From contig CAYQME010000005.1 in assembly GCA_964418645.1 (NCBI GenBank), forward strand, positions 1 through 64,000: 64,000 bases of DNA, read 5' to 3'. Numbering within the stretch: the stretch's first letter is position 1; each line of letters opens with the position of its first letter. A program made the translations under genes and the position numbers. The notes beneath the pieces were generated by a model. The model searched no databases. It was given only the letters and a program-made list of their open reading frames with translations, and was not told where the DNA came from. Source of the DNA: JAADHG01 sp964418645. GTDB taxonomy: Bacteria > Bacteroidota > Bacteroidia > Flavobacteriales > Flavobacteriaceae. Shown here piece after piece: positions 16,377-25,473 of this stretch.

Positions 16377-17141
16377 TTAATGCTCTTGAACCATTTTAAT
16401 AAATTCTAACGAAAAATTATAGATATCTCCAGGCCATCTTGCCGATATATAATTTCTATCTTTTACTATAAAACCTCTGTTTAAATTCTTAGGAGTGTCT
16501 TTTAACAACGGTGTTGGTCCTTTAATAAAATTATTTTGGTCTGCTAAAACAGATCTAACTTCATCTTCTGTTGTGGTCTCAGGATAAGTTAAATAATAAT
16601 CCTTAAGCCAAAACCTAGTGAGATTATATGCTAACAACTCTTGAGATTTAAGTAATGACGTGGTTTTATAATTATGAATAACCGATTTTCCAGTATCAGG
16701 ATCAATACTTCTGGCCGCTAAAATAACACCATGACATATAGCAGCAACGGGTTTTTGAGCTTTAAAAAAGGCAACGATAAGTTCTTGTAATATTTTAGAT
16801 TCCAGATATTCTTTAGCACCTTTGTCATGACCACCAGGTAAAAGAATTGCGTCAAAATCTTTTTCTAAAACTTCATCATATTTTTGGGGGTTATAAAACG
16901 ATTTGCTTTTCTCCATTTCTAAATAAGCATTAACAGCATCTTGTCTTGCTTTTAAAACCGATTTCCAAATACCTAATTTATTTCCACTAACCATTAATTT
17001 ATCGGCAGTGGCTTTTTGTCCGTCAGGCGTTATAAAAATAACTTCAATTTCTTTTTGTGACAATAATTTCCAAGGTATAGCGGCTTCAGTAGGGTCAAAG
17101 CCATAACTTGGAACTGGGATTAGAATCCTTTTTCTTCCCAT
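16377..17141 (-). CDS. DJ-1/PfpI family protein
   Basis: A 254-residue class I glutamine-amidotransferase-like protein. The nucleophile elbow is AAICHGV (Cys near residue 135) after LLPGGHDKGAKEYLES. It lacks the large caps of glutaminases and is longer than PfpI. HchA-type glyoxalase/deglycase relatives have similar size, so handling of a reactive carbonyl compound is possible. It starts 3 bp after the stop of the paraoxonase-like gene, so it is translationally close to it. Confidence 0.8.
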   Translation of the reverse strand: MGRKRILIPVPSYGFDPTEAAIPWKLLSQKEIEVIFITPDGQKATADKLMVSGNKLGIWKSVLKARQDAVNAYLEMEKSKSFYNPQKYDEVLEKDFDAILLPGGHDKGAKEYLESKILQELIVAFFKAQKPVAAICHGVILAARSIDPDTGKSVIHNYKTTSLLKSQELLAYNLTRFWLKDYYLTYPETTTEDEVRSVLADQNNFIKGPTPLLKDTPKNLNRGFIVKDRNYISARWPGDIYNFSLEFIKMVQEH

Positions 17142-17144
17142 GGA

Positions 17145-18191
17145 TTAGTTAGCTGTTTTCAAAATTAAAAATTCATCATCTTTTACATTCCCAGTAATCA
17201 ATAAATTTCCAAAAGGCGCTGCAACCGTTGAAGCTGACATTTCTGAACCATCTTCCAAATAGACGGTTTCAACGGTATAATCGTTTTTACCATTGTATTT
17301 AATTTTAATAATTTCAGAAGGCGAAGTGGCTTCTTTTCCTTTAGCATAGGCGGCAAATCTTAATAAATTAGGATGTGCGCCAACCCAAAGATTTCCTTCG
17401 GTATCAAATTCTATATTATCAACTCCTGTGTTGCAATCAATATCTTCTATAAATTCTAAATCACCATTAGATTGTACAGAAAACACCTTAATTAAAAATT
17501 TCCTTGGAGATGCTACAAAAAGTAAATTGCGTTTGGTGTCATAATTTATACCATTGGCATAAGCAATATCTTTGGCAACTTCTCGATAATTTTTACCATT
17601 AAAAAATATTACATTTGAGGCTGCAAATCCAATATAGTCTTCAAGAAATCTACCAAATCCTTTAGTATTGCCATGATCGTTGGTAAAATAAAATCGATTC
17701 TCGTCAATCATAACGACATCATTAGGACTAATCATAGATGCATCACTTAATGTTTTTTCAAAAGTCAACTGTTTGTCATTTAATTTAAAAACCTCAATAA
17801 AATGTCCTTGAGGAGTGTGGTTTATTGCCATGATTTTATATGTACTATCAATTTTAATCATCGACATACCATGAGGTGCGAAAGGTTTTTTAAAAGATGA
17901 CGTGAGTTTTTTTGTTTTAAAGTCACCATTTTTAAGGTTCATATAATATAAACCACCAAATTGTTCTTTTTCTTGTGGAAAAACACTTCTGTCGGTAGAA
18001 GATATAATAGCAAAACTATCAATAGCACTTACTGTGATATCTTCGGCTCCTGAAATAGCGATTCTTTTAACAATTTCGCCATCAAAATGAGGTTCAATGG
18101 TTCTGAAATAACCAGTAGAAATAAAAATATTAGCAACAAAAATAATAATAAGGACAATTACAATTAGAAGGAATTTTTTTAAACGACGCAT
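17145..18191 (-). CDS. paraoxonase (PON)-like membrane-anchored lactonase
   Basis: A 348-residue six-bladed beta-propeller behind a single N-terminal membrane helix (residues 6-26). The calcium- and active-site motifs of serum paraoxonases are all recognisable: GAEDI (E50, D51), PHGMS (H108), NHT (H125), SPNDVV (N157), ANGI (N213), DNIEFD (D258, N259) and GAHPN (H273). PON enzymes are primarily lactonases acting on gamma- and delta-lactones. A lactonase opening gamma-lactones to 4-hydroxy acids would feed the kinase/dehydrogenase pair in the same island. It is probably anchored in the inner membrane facing the periplasm. Confidence 0.87.
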   Translation of the reverse strand: MRRLKKFLLIVIVLIIIFVANIFISTGYFRTIEPHFDGEIVKRIAISGAEDITVSAIDSFAIISSTDRSVFPQEKEQFGGLYYMNLKNGDFKTKKLTSSFKKPFAPHGMSMIKIDSTYKIMAINHTPQGHFIEVFKLNDKQLTFEKTLSDASMISPNDVVMIDENRFYFTNDHGNTKGFGRFLEDYIGFAASNVIFFNGKNYREVAKDIAYANGINYDTKRNLLFVASPRKFLIKVFSVQSNGDLEFIEDIDCNTGVDNIEFDTEGNLWVGAHPNLLRFAAYAKGKEATSPSEIIKIKYNGKNDYTVETVYLEDGSEMSASTVAAPFGNLLITGNVKDDEFLILKTAN

Positions 18192-18223
18192 AAATGAATT
18201 ATTTAGTAAATTAAAATAAGTTA

Positions 18224-18613
18224 TTAAGGTTGTATAAGTTGAAATAAATGCAGTGTATCCATATATTCTTTGACAGAAATTATTTTATTATTTTTAATTT
18301 CAAAAAGGGAATGACACTTATTATTATAAGTTTTTTCGTTTATATGATTACCATTAGATTCAACTTCGGCAGCCACATAATTTCCTTCTGCAATAGAAGA
18401 TGTAACCGTTAAACTTAATCCACTTGGAAAACCATTTTTTATAGCATTTACTACTTGCAGATATTCTTCTTTTGTTTTGTTTCCTGAAAAGGGCAAAGTT
18501 CCAGGAATCCACCAATTAACATTATTATCTACTAACTCAAAAGCTTCATTTGTTTTTCCATTTGTCACAAATTCAAAGAAAGCATTTACTATTTGTTTAT
18601 TATTCATATTCAT
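18224..18613 (-). CDS. SnoaL-like / NTF2-fold protein
   Basis: A 129-residue cone-shaped alpha+beta barrel protein of the SnoaL/limonene epoxide hydrolase-like group. The pattern NAFFEFVTNGKTNEAFELVDNNVNWWIPG, then SSIAEGNYVAAEVESNG and HSLFEIKNNKIISVKEYMDT is standard for the fold. Members may be hydrolases, isomerases or non-catalytic binders, so no reaction is assigned. I take the ATG at 18613; a second ATG lies two codons on. It is the first gene of the minus-strand island, back to back with the crotonase gene. Confidence 0.82.
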   Translation of the reverse strand: MNMNNKQIVNAFFEFVTNGKTNEAFELVDNNVNWWIPGTLPFSGNKTKEEYLQVVNAIKNGFPSGLSLTVTSSIAEGNYVAAEVESNGNHINEKTYNNKCHSLFEIKNNKIISVKEYMDTLHLFQLIQP

Positions 18614-18724
18614 ATTTCTTTAAAATTACGGTAAATAATAAAACTCATCAAATAAAAGCGGAAACTAAATATTGTAATTCGTTGATAATACAAGTATATT
18701 GGGAACTCATAAATGTATATAAGT

Positions 18725-19495
18725 ATGGATTTTATTAAAACAGAAATAGTAGATCATGTATTGCTAATAGAGCTCAATAGAAATGAGAAAATGAATGCAT
18801 TTACATTTCAAATGTTACAGGAATTGGCAGAAGCTTTTACGCTATTGGAAGATGATAAAAATTTGAGATGCGGTTTTTTACATTCTAAAGGCAAACATTT
18901 TACATCAGGTTTAGATTTAGCCGATGTTGCTAAACACGTTGCAAAAGGAGCTACTTTATTTGGTGATGATTTGGTAGATCCAGTCCAATTAATGGGAAGA
19001 AAAAGAACAAAACCTGTTGTAGTAGCAGTGCAAGGCTTCGCGTTAACCATTGCTATAGAGTTAGTATTGGCTAACGATATTTGTATTGCTGCAAAGGGAA
19101 GTACATTTGGGCAAATAGAAATTAAGCGTGGCATTTTTCCGTTTGGAGGTGCTACGATAAGATTTGCACAACGTTGTGGTTGGGGAAATGCAATGCGTTA
19201 TTTGTTAACAGGAGATACCTTTAATGAAAATGAAGCTTTACGTATAGGTCTCATTCAAGAAATTGCAGATAATCCGTTTGAAACTGGATTAGCCATTGCA
19301 AAAACGATAGCAAAACAAGCACCATTAGGTGTAGAGGCAACTATTGTTAATGCTACTAAAACTTTTGAAGAAGGATTTGAAGCTGCCAAAGCTGATTTAA
19401 TGCCAATATTACATAGACTTATGCAATCTCAGGATGCCAAAGAAGGCATTCAATCTTTTGTGGAACGTAGAGATGCGGAGTTTACTGGAGAATAA
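18725..19495 (+). CDS. enoyl-CoA hydratase/isomerase (crotonase) family protein
   Basis: Crotonase-fold enzyme of about 256 residues that handles a 2-enoyl-CoA or related thioester. Oxyanion-hole parts are HSKGKHFTSGLDL and VQGFALTIAIELVLANDICIA. The usual catalytic glutamates of hydratases are not both obvious, so hydratase versus isomerase is open. I prefer the ATG at 18725 (MDFIKTEIV); an in-frame ATG at 18713 would add four residues. It is divergent from the catabolic minus-strand genes and completes a beta-oxidation set with the dehydrogenases there. Confidence 0.88.
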   Translation: MDFIKTEIVDHVLLIELNRNEKMNAFTFQMLQELAEAFTLLEDDKNLRCGFLHSKGKHFTSGLDLADVAKHVAKGATLFGDDLVDPVQLMGRKRTKPVVVAVQGFALTIAIELVLANDICIAAKGSTFGQIEIKRGIFPFGGATIRFAQRCGWGNAMRYLLTGDTFNENEALRIGLIQEIADNPFETGLAIAKTIAKQAPLGVEATIVNATKTFEEGFEAAKADLMPILHRLMQSQDAKEGIQSFVERRDAEFTGE

Positions 19496-19529
19496 AGTTT
19501 GGTTTAATGTATAGAGTTATCCATAGTTT

Positions 19530-19853
19530 TTATTTAGGAGGAAGGGTCATTACATAATCAAAGCTTTCATCCAATAACTTTGCAACATTATCTAAATCTT
19601 CAAGTATTCTTTCAGGTATTAGCACGTATCCGTTCATTATAGAATTATAGGACTTATATAAGGTAGTGTTAAACTCTTAGATATATTTTTTCTGTACTTC
19701 TTTGGAAAACCGAATACCGATTTCTCCTGCTTTATTAAAAAGTGAAAACATGTATCCGTTAGCAGATGTATAGGGCATTGTTTTTCCTTTTCTTTCAAAT
19801 CTGTCGCATTTAGCAACAATCGCATCATATATTTTTAGTTTTTCTCTATCCAT
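19530..19853 (-). pseudogene. TfoX-N-like protein gene interrupted by an in-frame stop
   Basis: On the minus strand an open frame starts at ATG 19853 and reads MDREKLKIYDAIVAKC...GEIGIRFSKEVQKKYI, then meets TAA at 19677-19679 (codon 59). The same frame continues without a shift as EFNTTLYKSYNSIMNGYVLI...DESFDYVMTLPPK to a second TAA at 19530-19532. Both halves look like one continuous protein of about 107 residues, similar to small TfoX N-terminal-domain proteins of Bacteroidota. A single change (for example AAA or CAA to TAA) would explain the break. It may be a recent pseudogene, a sequencing error, or a readthrough stop. Confidence 0.75.
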
Positions 19854-19979
19854 AGTTTATTATTTTTAGTAAACTTTTTAATTGTTAGCATATAGTTTGG
19901 TTTTGGAATCATATTTAAAAACAAGTTTTATCCGTTGTTTTTATGAGTAATTGGTACAAATGTTATTTGAGCCATAAGT

Positions 19980-20537
19980 TTATCCCTTCCACTTAATATT
20001 ACAACCAATACTAGGCTTTTGTATTGTTGCATTTTCTTTGCCTTCTAGCAAACAGTCTAGAGCATGTTTTAAGTCTTTTCCAGTAACAGGAATACCGTTT
20101 TCGGGACGAGAATCATCCAGTTGCCCACGATATACTAGTTTTAAATCGCCATTAAATACATACAAATCTGGTGTGCATGCTGCATTATAAGCTTTGGCCA
20201 CTTCCTGTGATGCATCATATAAATAAGGAAAAGGGTAGCCTTCATTTAAAGCATGTGCTTTCATTTTATCTGGTGCATCTTGAGGATAAGCAATGGCATC
20301 ATTACTAGAAATGGCTATAAAACCAATGCTTTTGTTTGTATATGTATTTGCAATTGCTACTAACGCTTCATTTACATGTACTACAAACGGACAATGGTTA
20401 CAAATAAACATTATAACCGTGCCTTTGTTACCTTTTAGATGTTTTAACTGTTTAAGACTACCGTTTGTAGTATCAATTAAATTAAAATCTGGTGCTGTAA
20501 TACCTAGAGCTAACATATTTGATGGTGTAACTGACAT
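19980..20537 (-). CDS. thioredoxin-like redoxin (AhpC/TSA fold)
   Basis: A 185-residue thioredoxin-fold protein without a signal peptide. The redox motif is ICNHCPFV (C46, C49), where the HCPF variant is typical of the cytoplasmic redoxin group seen in Bacteroidota. Later motifs include SNDAIAYPQDAP and YRGQLDDSRPENGIPVTG. It probably reduces peroxides or disulfides; the partner is unknown. It is divergent from csaA across 47 bp. The closeness suggests a shared promoter region but no functional link is visible. Confidence 0.85.
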   Translation of the reverse strand: MSVTPSNMLALGITAPDFNLIDTTNGSLKQLKHLKGNKGTVIMFICNHCPFVVHVNEALVAIANTYTNKSIGFIAISSNDAIAYPQDAPDKMKAHALNEGYPFPYLYDASQEVAKAYNAACTPDLYVFNGDLKLVYRGQLDDSRPENGIPVTGKDLKHALDCLLEGKENATIQKPSIGCNIKWKG

Positions 20538-20584
20538 AAGAAATTGTTTTATTTAAATATAGTAAATATTCGTATTTTTAAAAA

Positions 20585-20920
20585 ATGAGTAACACAATAA
20601 CTTTCGAAGATTTTACAAAGGTAAATCTACGTGTTGGCACTATTATAGAAGTAAACGATTTTCCAAAAGCAAGACAACCCGCTTACCAACTCACCATTGA
20701 TTTTGGGGACTTAGGAATCAAAAAATCTTCGGCACAAATTACAACATTGTATACTAAGGAAGAACTGTTAAACAGGCAAATAGTGGCTACAGTTAATTTC
20801 CCTAAAAAGCAAATTGCCAATTTTATGAGCGAATGTTTGGTTATGGGAGCAGTTAATGGCAAAGATGTTATTTTATTAAAGCCTGAACAAAATGTAAAAA
20901 ATGGAACACCTGTAGCCTAA
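20585..20920 (+). CDS. csaA: tRNA-binding domain protein CsaA
   Basis: A 111-residue stand-alone tRNA-binding (EMAP/Trbp111-type OB-fold) domain. The pattern DFTKVNLRVGTIIEV, ARQPAYQLTIDFGDLGIKKSSAQIT and NFMSECLVMGAV matches CsaA closely. CsaA has been described as a chaperone-like protein linked to export in Bacillus and binds tRNA in related forms. The sodium symporter-like gene begins 4 bp after its stop, so the two are cotranscribed, though their roles are unrelated as far as known. Confidence 0.92.
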   Translation: MSNTITFEDFTKVNLRVGTIIEVNDFPKARQPAYQLTIDFGDLGIKKSSAQITTLYTKEELLNRQIVATVNFPKKQIANFMSECLVMGAVNGKDVILLKPEQNVKNGTPVA

Positions 20921-20924
20921 ACAT

Positions 20925-21848
20925 ATGCAAGAACTAGATAATGTTAAAATAAATTTTGATAGTACTGGTCTTTGGGTGCTAAATATAGCATTGGCTGTTG
21001 TAATGTTTGGTGTTGCTCTTGGTATAACCGTCGACGATTTTAAACAATTGCTCAAACAACCAAAACTTGTATTGATTGGTGTGTTGTCACAATTTGTTTT
21101 GTTACCATTGTTAACGTTTGGTTTAGTTATCTTGATTAAACCACAGCCCAGTATTGCCTTAGGTATGATAATGGTTGCCGCATGTCCTGGAGGTAATATT
21201 TCTAATTTTATGACTCATTTAGCTAAAGGAAATACAGCACTTTCGGTAAGCTTAACGGCAATTGCAACGTTTTTAGCAATTATTATGACACCCTTTAATT
21301 TTGAGTTTTATGGTAACTTGTATCCTCCCACAGAACAATTATTAAAAACGGTTGCTATTAATCCCATAGATTTAGTAAAAGTGGTACTTATGATTTTAGG
21401 AGTACCATTGTTTTTTGGAATGTTGATGCGTTATAAAAATGAAACAATAGCATTAAAACTTTCAAAACTATTAAAGCCTCTTTCTGTAATTGTTTTTGTA
21501 GCCATTGTTGTTGTTGCGTTTTCTAACAATATTGATGTGTTTAATAATTATATACACCATGTACTTTATATTGGAATAGGGCATAACATATTGGCTATTA
21601 TTCTTGGGTTTATGGTGGCAAAGTTATTTAAGGTATCCTTTGTGAACCAAAAAACTCTTGCCATTGAAACAGGAATTCAAAATTCTGGATTGGGATTACT
21701 ATTGATTTTCACATTTTTTAACGGACTTGGAGGTATGGCAATTTTAGCTGCTTTTTGGGGTATTTGGCATATTATATCTGGATTATTATTGGCTTCATTT
21801 TGGTCGCGACAAAATATAATAAGTAATGAAAAAACTGTGGTTACATAG
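20925..21848 (+). CDS. bile acid:sodium symporter (BASS) family transporter
   Basis: Polytopic inner-membrane transporter of 307 residues with about nine or ten helices. The AACPGGNISNFMTHLAKGNTALSVSLTAIATFLA segment is the crossover-helix signature of the BASS family, and the ETGIQNSGLGLLL segment is its second half. Bacterial BASS proteins carry organic acids such as pantoate, pyruvate or bile acids with sodium; the substrate here is unknown. The start of the acyltransferase gene overlaps its last 23 bp, so coupling is likely. Confidence 0.9.
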   Translation: MQELDNVKINFDSTGLWVLNIALAVVMFGVALGITVDDFKQLLKQPKLVLIGVLSQFVLLPLLTFGLVILIKPQPSIALGMIMVAACPGGNISNFMTHLAKGNTALSVSLTAIATFLAIIMTPFNFEFYGNLYPPTEQLLKTVAINPIDLVKVVLMILGVPLFFGMLMRYKNETIALKLSKLLKPLSVIVFVAIVVVAFSNNIDVFNNYIHHVLYIGIGHNILAIILGFMVAKLFKVSFVNQKTLAIETGIQNSGLGLLLIFTFFNGLGGMAILAAFWGIWHIISGLLLASFWSRQNIISNEKTVVT

Positions 21849-22857
21849 TATAAAATTGTATATACAACTTGGTTTGTTTTTTTATTATAAAAACATAAAA
21901 GTTTATAATATTGAAAATGTTCCAAAAAATAAACCTGTTTTACTTCTTAGCAATCATCAAAATGCTTTATTAGATGCTTTACTTATTGCGGTAAAATGTG
22001 GACGTTTTACATATTTTTTATCAAGAGCATCAATTTTTAAAAAGAGTTTTATAAGTACTATTTTAAACAGCCTACAAATGCTACCTGTGTATAGAATTCG
22101 TGATGGTTGGAATACTATTTCTAACAATACTGCTATTTTTGAATCTTGCTCAGAGTTACTTAATAATAATGAGGCTATTGTGATTTTCCCTGAAGGTAAT
22201 CACAACCTAAACCGTACAGTAAGGCCATTAAGTAAAGGGTTTACACGCATTGTCTTTAATACACTTGAAAAATATCCAGATATAGATTTACAATTGGTGC
22301 CTGTTGGTTTAAATTTTATGACTGCTAAACAGTATCCTGATTGTGCGTCTGTATATTTTGGTAAACCTATTGCTGCCAAAACATTTATTTCGGATAACAG
22401 AAATAACGATGTTGTAAAGTTAAAAACCAAAATTAAAGCTGAAATCTCAAAATTAACCACTCATATTTCAGATGAAGATTATCAGGAATCACTTCAAAAG
22501 TTGGATGCTTTACATTTAGATTACCTAAATCCAAAAGACGTAAATACTTGTATTGCTAATAATTTTGAGAGTTATAAACGAAAATCAAAATCAAAGCTGA
22601 ATGGATTAAGATCTTTTTTAAAAGGATTACTTATTTTAAATTTACTTCTTCCTTATCTTATATGGAAATGTGCAGTACAACCAAAAATAAAAGAACCAGA
22701 GTTTATTGCTACATTTAGGTTTACTGTAGCTATTACTCTGGTTCCAATATATCTGTTAATTCTGATATTTGTTTTAAGTGTTTTATCTAGCTTAAAACTG
22801 GCATTGCTTTACCTTATAAGTGTTTTATTATTGTCTGTTCTTGCAATAAAATTATAA
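21826..22857 (+). CDS. PlsC-like 1-acylglycerol-3-phosphate acyltransferase family protein
   Basis: A 343-residue membrane-associated acyltransferase. The catalytic HX4D is in LLSNHQNALLDALLI, and the glycerol-phosphate binding motif is IFPEGNHN. The C-terminal part has two or three hydrophobic helices (about 255-343), longer than classical PlsC at about 240 residues. Members with such C-terminal helices occur widely in Bacteroidota and may act on other lipids. The gene overlaps the BASS transporter gene by 23 bp and its 3' end overlaps the convergent peptidase gene by 6 bp. Confidence 0.87.
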   Translation: MKKLWLHSIKLYIQLGLFFYYKNIKVYNIENVPKNKPVLLLSNHQNALLDALLIAVKCGRFTYFLSRASIFKKSFISTILNSLQMLPVYRIRDGWNTISNNTAIFESCSELLNNNEAIVIFPEGNHNLNRTVRPLSKGFTRIVFNTLEKYPDIDLQLVPVGLNFMTAKQYPDCASVYFGKPIAAKTFISDNRNNDVVKLKTKIKAEISKLTTHISDEDYQESLQKLDALHLDYLNPKDVNTCIANNFESYKRKSKSKLNGLRSFLKGLLILNLLLPYLIWKCAVQPKIKEPEFIATFRFTVAITLVPIYLLILIFVLSVLSSLKLALLYLISVLLLSVLAIKL

Positions 22858-25371
22858 TTCTTCTCTAAAGAAAATAGCATTCATCAGCAATTTATTGGTG
22901 CCATACCAAAACGCTCTAAAGTTGGTGTTATCGGTAAATGCTACAACCTTTCCTTTTCCTAGGCGTTTAATTTGTAAAGGGACTGTACTACCAATGCTAT
23001 CAAGATTTCTTTTAGAAATATAACCACTTAAAATAGGACGTTTAGTATACTGTATAGGGTTATTATAACTGTTTTTGTCTGGTTTCATAAAAAGCGTTGT
23101 GTTTCTAAACAACGCAATCGTATTGTTTTTATATCCGAAATTAATAGGGTGAGAACGATCTGTTTTAGCTTTAAAAATAGCACCTCCAATAAATTGAGCA
23201 CCATTATAATCACCGCGTTGTTCATAAGAAACACCTTTTGCAGTACGTTCCATTTTTTTGAACTCTATTTTTGCTAACTCGTTTTTCTTTACCCAATTTA
23301 AAGCACTTCTATAGGCAATTAAAGTTCCACCATTTTGAATCCAAGTCTTTATTTTCTTGGTATTGCTTTCAGTTATCCCTGAACCTCTAAATCCGCCTGC
23401 TGGAACAATAATAGTATTATAACGACTTAGGTTTGCACGACCAATACTTTTAGTATCCAATTTGGTAACAGTAATATCGTAACGTGTATCAAACAAATGC
23501 CAAATTTCTCCTGCATCGTAAGATGAAATACCATTGCCAACCAATAACGCTATTTTTGGTTTTTGTAAAGCTCTAAAACGTCCGCTTCCTAAATCTATGC
23601 CTTTTGTTAATCCAGTTGATAGCGCATCAATTTGCACATGACTGTCTTTAGCTAATTCACTAAGATAACTGTACAAACCTCCTGTATTTAACTTTTGATT
23701 TTGAACAGGAATTAAAATGGTACCATAATCATATTGCTTTCCGTTTAAGCTAAAAGGTTTCATGCCAACTTTGGCACGCAAGCCTTTACTTAATATTTTG
23801 TTTAAAACCTTAGGTGTGTAATATTCATGCCATTCCATAACGTATGCATAATTACTACGCCCAGAAACGGTTCCTTCTTTAAACTGTAAATCGGTGACTT
23901 CGGCTCCAGCATTATTGGTAGATACACCTTCGGCGTAATCTACATTAAATGCCAATGGGAAAGTCCAAGCCGAAATATCGTAAAACAAACTGTCTTGAAA
24001 TTTAGTACGTTTTTCAAACATGGCGTTTATTAAGCGTGTATTCTTCTGGTTTTTAGGCACAAAATAACTATACCCTTTTTTAAAGTGTTTGCCTTGTATA
24101 GTGAAATCTTGTTTTATTTCTTTAAATGTAATGTGCTGACGTTTTAATATCTCTGCCAAATGGTATGTTTTAGCAGCATCTTTTTCGTCGCCAAAAACAA
24201 TCCCTTTTCCATTTTCTTTAGCAGCTTCAGCTCTTGCATTCTTAAAGAAATCTTGTTGATATTTTAAAATATCTTCACGCATGTTTTTTGCAGCATCTAA
24301 AGTAGATAAGGCAGCTGTAAATTGATTACGAATGGTAAATGGAAAGGTTAGGATGCCATTGTCGCTCTCTTGAATATGTCCACGAGAACTTGCTTGTTCG
24401 AATAAAATGCCAATACCTCCATTTATATCTGGAAATGTAGAGCCTTTGCCATAGTAAAAATCATCATAACTTTCTTCGGTGTAATATAACGAACCAATTT
24501 TATCTAGTGCTTTGGCATGAAAATTACCAATGCTTTTAGTAAGCTGTTGATTTAACTTTGGCGTTAAAGGATGTGTTCTTGATTGGATTCCTGGCTGAAA
24601 AAAGAAGGTTGCATTAGTTCCCATTTCATGATGATCGGTTAAAATATTAGGTAACCACTTATGAAATGTAGCAATTCTAGCTCTAGATTCTGGAAGTTGT
24701 ACTGGTAACCAATCACGGTTCATATCAAACCAATAATGGTTGGTTCTACCTCCAGGCCAAACCTCACTATATTCTCTGTCGTTTGGATCTGGGTTGAGGT
24801 TTATACTCTTATTGGTATTTGCCCAATAGGCAAAACGCTGCAAGCCATCGGGATTAAATGAGGGATCAAATAAGATTACTGTATTGTTTAATAATTTAGT
24901 AATATAATCGCCTTGGGCTGCAGCTAAATAATAGGCGGCTAATAAACCTGCATTGGCACCACTGGGTTCGTTACCATGAATAGAAAAACCTTGATACACC
25001 ACTATAGGCATATTTGCTGTATTTACTGAATTACTTTCTGTAGCTGCAATATGAGCTTCTCGAATGGCATCAATATTTTGATGATTTTGAGGTGAGGTAA
25101 TGGTTAGTAATAAAACAGGTCTGCCTTCAAAGGTTTTTCCTCTACTTTCAATAGTAATTCTGTCTGAAGCTTTTGCAAGCGCATACATATATTGTGCAAG
25201 TTTATCATGTGTAACATGCCATTCGCCAACTTGATGTCCTATAATACTTTCTGGTGTTGGTATATTTTGGTTGTAAGTTATATTTTGAGGTAAGTAATAC
25301 GATAAATCAACTTTGTTTTGAGCTTGTGTAAATACACAAAACAAAAGGCTAAGGAAGAATAGTTTTTTCAT
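22852..25371 (-). CDS. secreted M14 family zinc carboxypeptidase
   Basis: An 839-residue exported metallopeptidase. A signal peptide (MKKLFFLSLLFCVFTQAQ) leads to the M14 domain. Zinc ligands are H132 and E135 in IHGNEPSG and H247 in TDHHEMG; the catalytic Glu is probably E325 in LFEQASSRG. The C-terminal half holds a class I amidotransferase-like domain (IIVPAGGFRGSGI) and further beta-rich sequence. This architecture is common in flavobacterial peptidases used to feed on protein. No T9SS sorting tail is seen, so it may be periplasmic. A hairpin terminator precedes it. Confidence 0.92.
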   Translation of the reverse strand: MKKLFFLSLLFCVFTQAQNKVDLSYYLPQNITYNQNIPTPESIIGHQVGEWHVTHDKLAQYMYALAKASDRITIESRGKTFEGRPVLLLTITSPQNHQNIDAIREAHIAATESNSVNTANMPIVVYQGFSIHGNEPSGANAGLLAAYYLAAAQGDYITKLLNNTVILFDPSFNPDGLQRFAYWANTNKSINLNPDPNDREYSEVWPGGRTNHYWFDMNRDWLPVQLPESRARIATFHKWLPNILTDHHEMGTNATFFFQPGIQSRTHPLTPKLNQQLTKSIGNFHAKALDKIGSLYYTEESYDDFYYGKGSTFPDINGGIGILFEQASSRGHIQESDNGILTFPFTIRNQFTAALSTLDAAKNMREDILKYQQDFFKNARAEAAKENGKGIVFGDEKDAAKTYHLAEILKRQHITFKEIKQDFTIQGKHFKKGYSYFVPKNQKNTRLINAMFEKRTKFQDSLFYDISAWTFPLAFNVDYAEGVSTNNAGAEVTDLQFKEGTVSGRSNYAYVMEWHEYYTPKVLNKILSKGLRAKVGMKPFSLNGKQYDYGTILIPVQNQKLNTGGLYSYLSELAKDSHVQIDALSTGLTKGIDLGSGRFRALQKPKIALLVGNGISSYDAGEIWHLFDTRYDITVTKLDTKSIGRANLSRYNTIIVPAGGFRGSGITESNTKKIKTWIQNGGTLIAYRSALNWVKKNELAKIEFKKMERTAKGVSYEQRGDYNGAQFIGGAIFKAKTDRSHPINFGYKNNTIALFRNTTLFMKPDKNSYNNPIQYTKRPILSGYISKRNLDSIGSTVPLQIKRLGKGKVVAFTDNTNFRAFWYGTNKLLMNAIFFREEL

Positions 25372-25420
25372 TGTTGTGATAGGTTAGAATAAATAAGTGT
25401 TAGTTAGAGCATAAATATAA

Positions 25421-25450
25421 AAAAACCGCTACTATAAAGTAACGGTTTTA
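25421..25450 (-). terminator. hairpin terminator
   Basis: AAAACCG-C-TACT and AGTA-A-CGGTTTT form an 11-bp stem with one internal mismatch and an ATAA loop. It lies between the DUF3276 gene and the peptidase gene, both on the minus strand. Confidence 0.7.
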
Positions 25451-25473
25451 CATATTTTAAGAATTTATTAAGA

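Noticed and set aside
19637..19828. 63-residue minus-strand ORF
   Set aside because: It lies in another frame over the broken TfoX-N-like gene; the protein-like sequence is in the other frame across 19530-19853.
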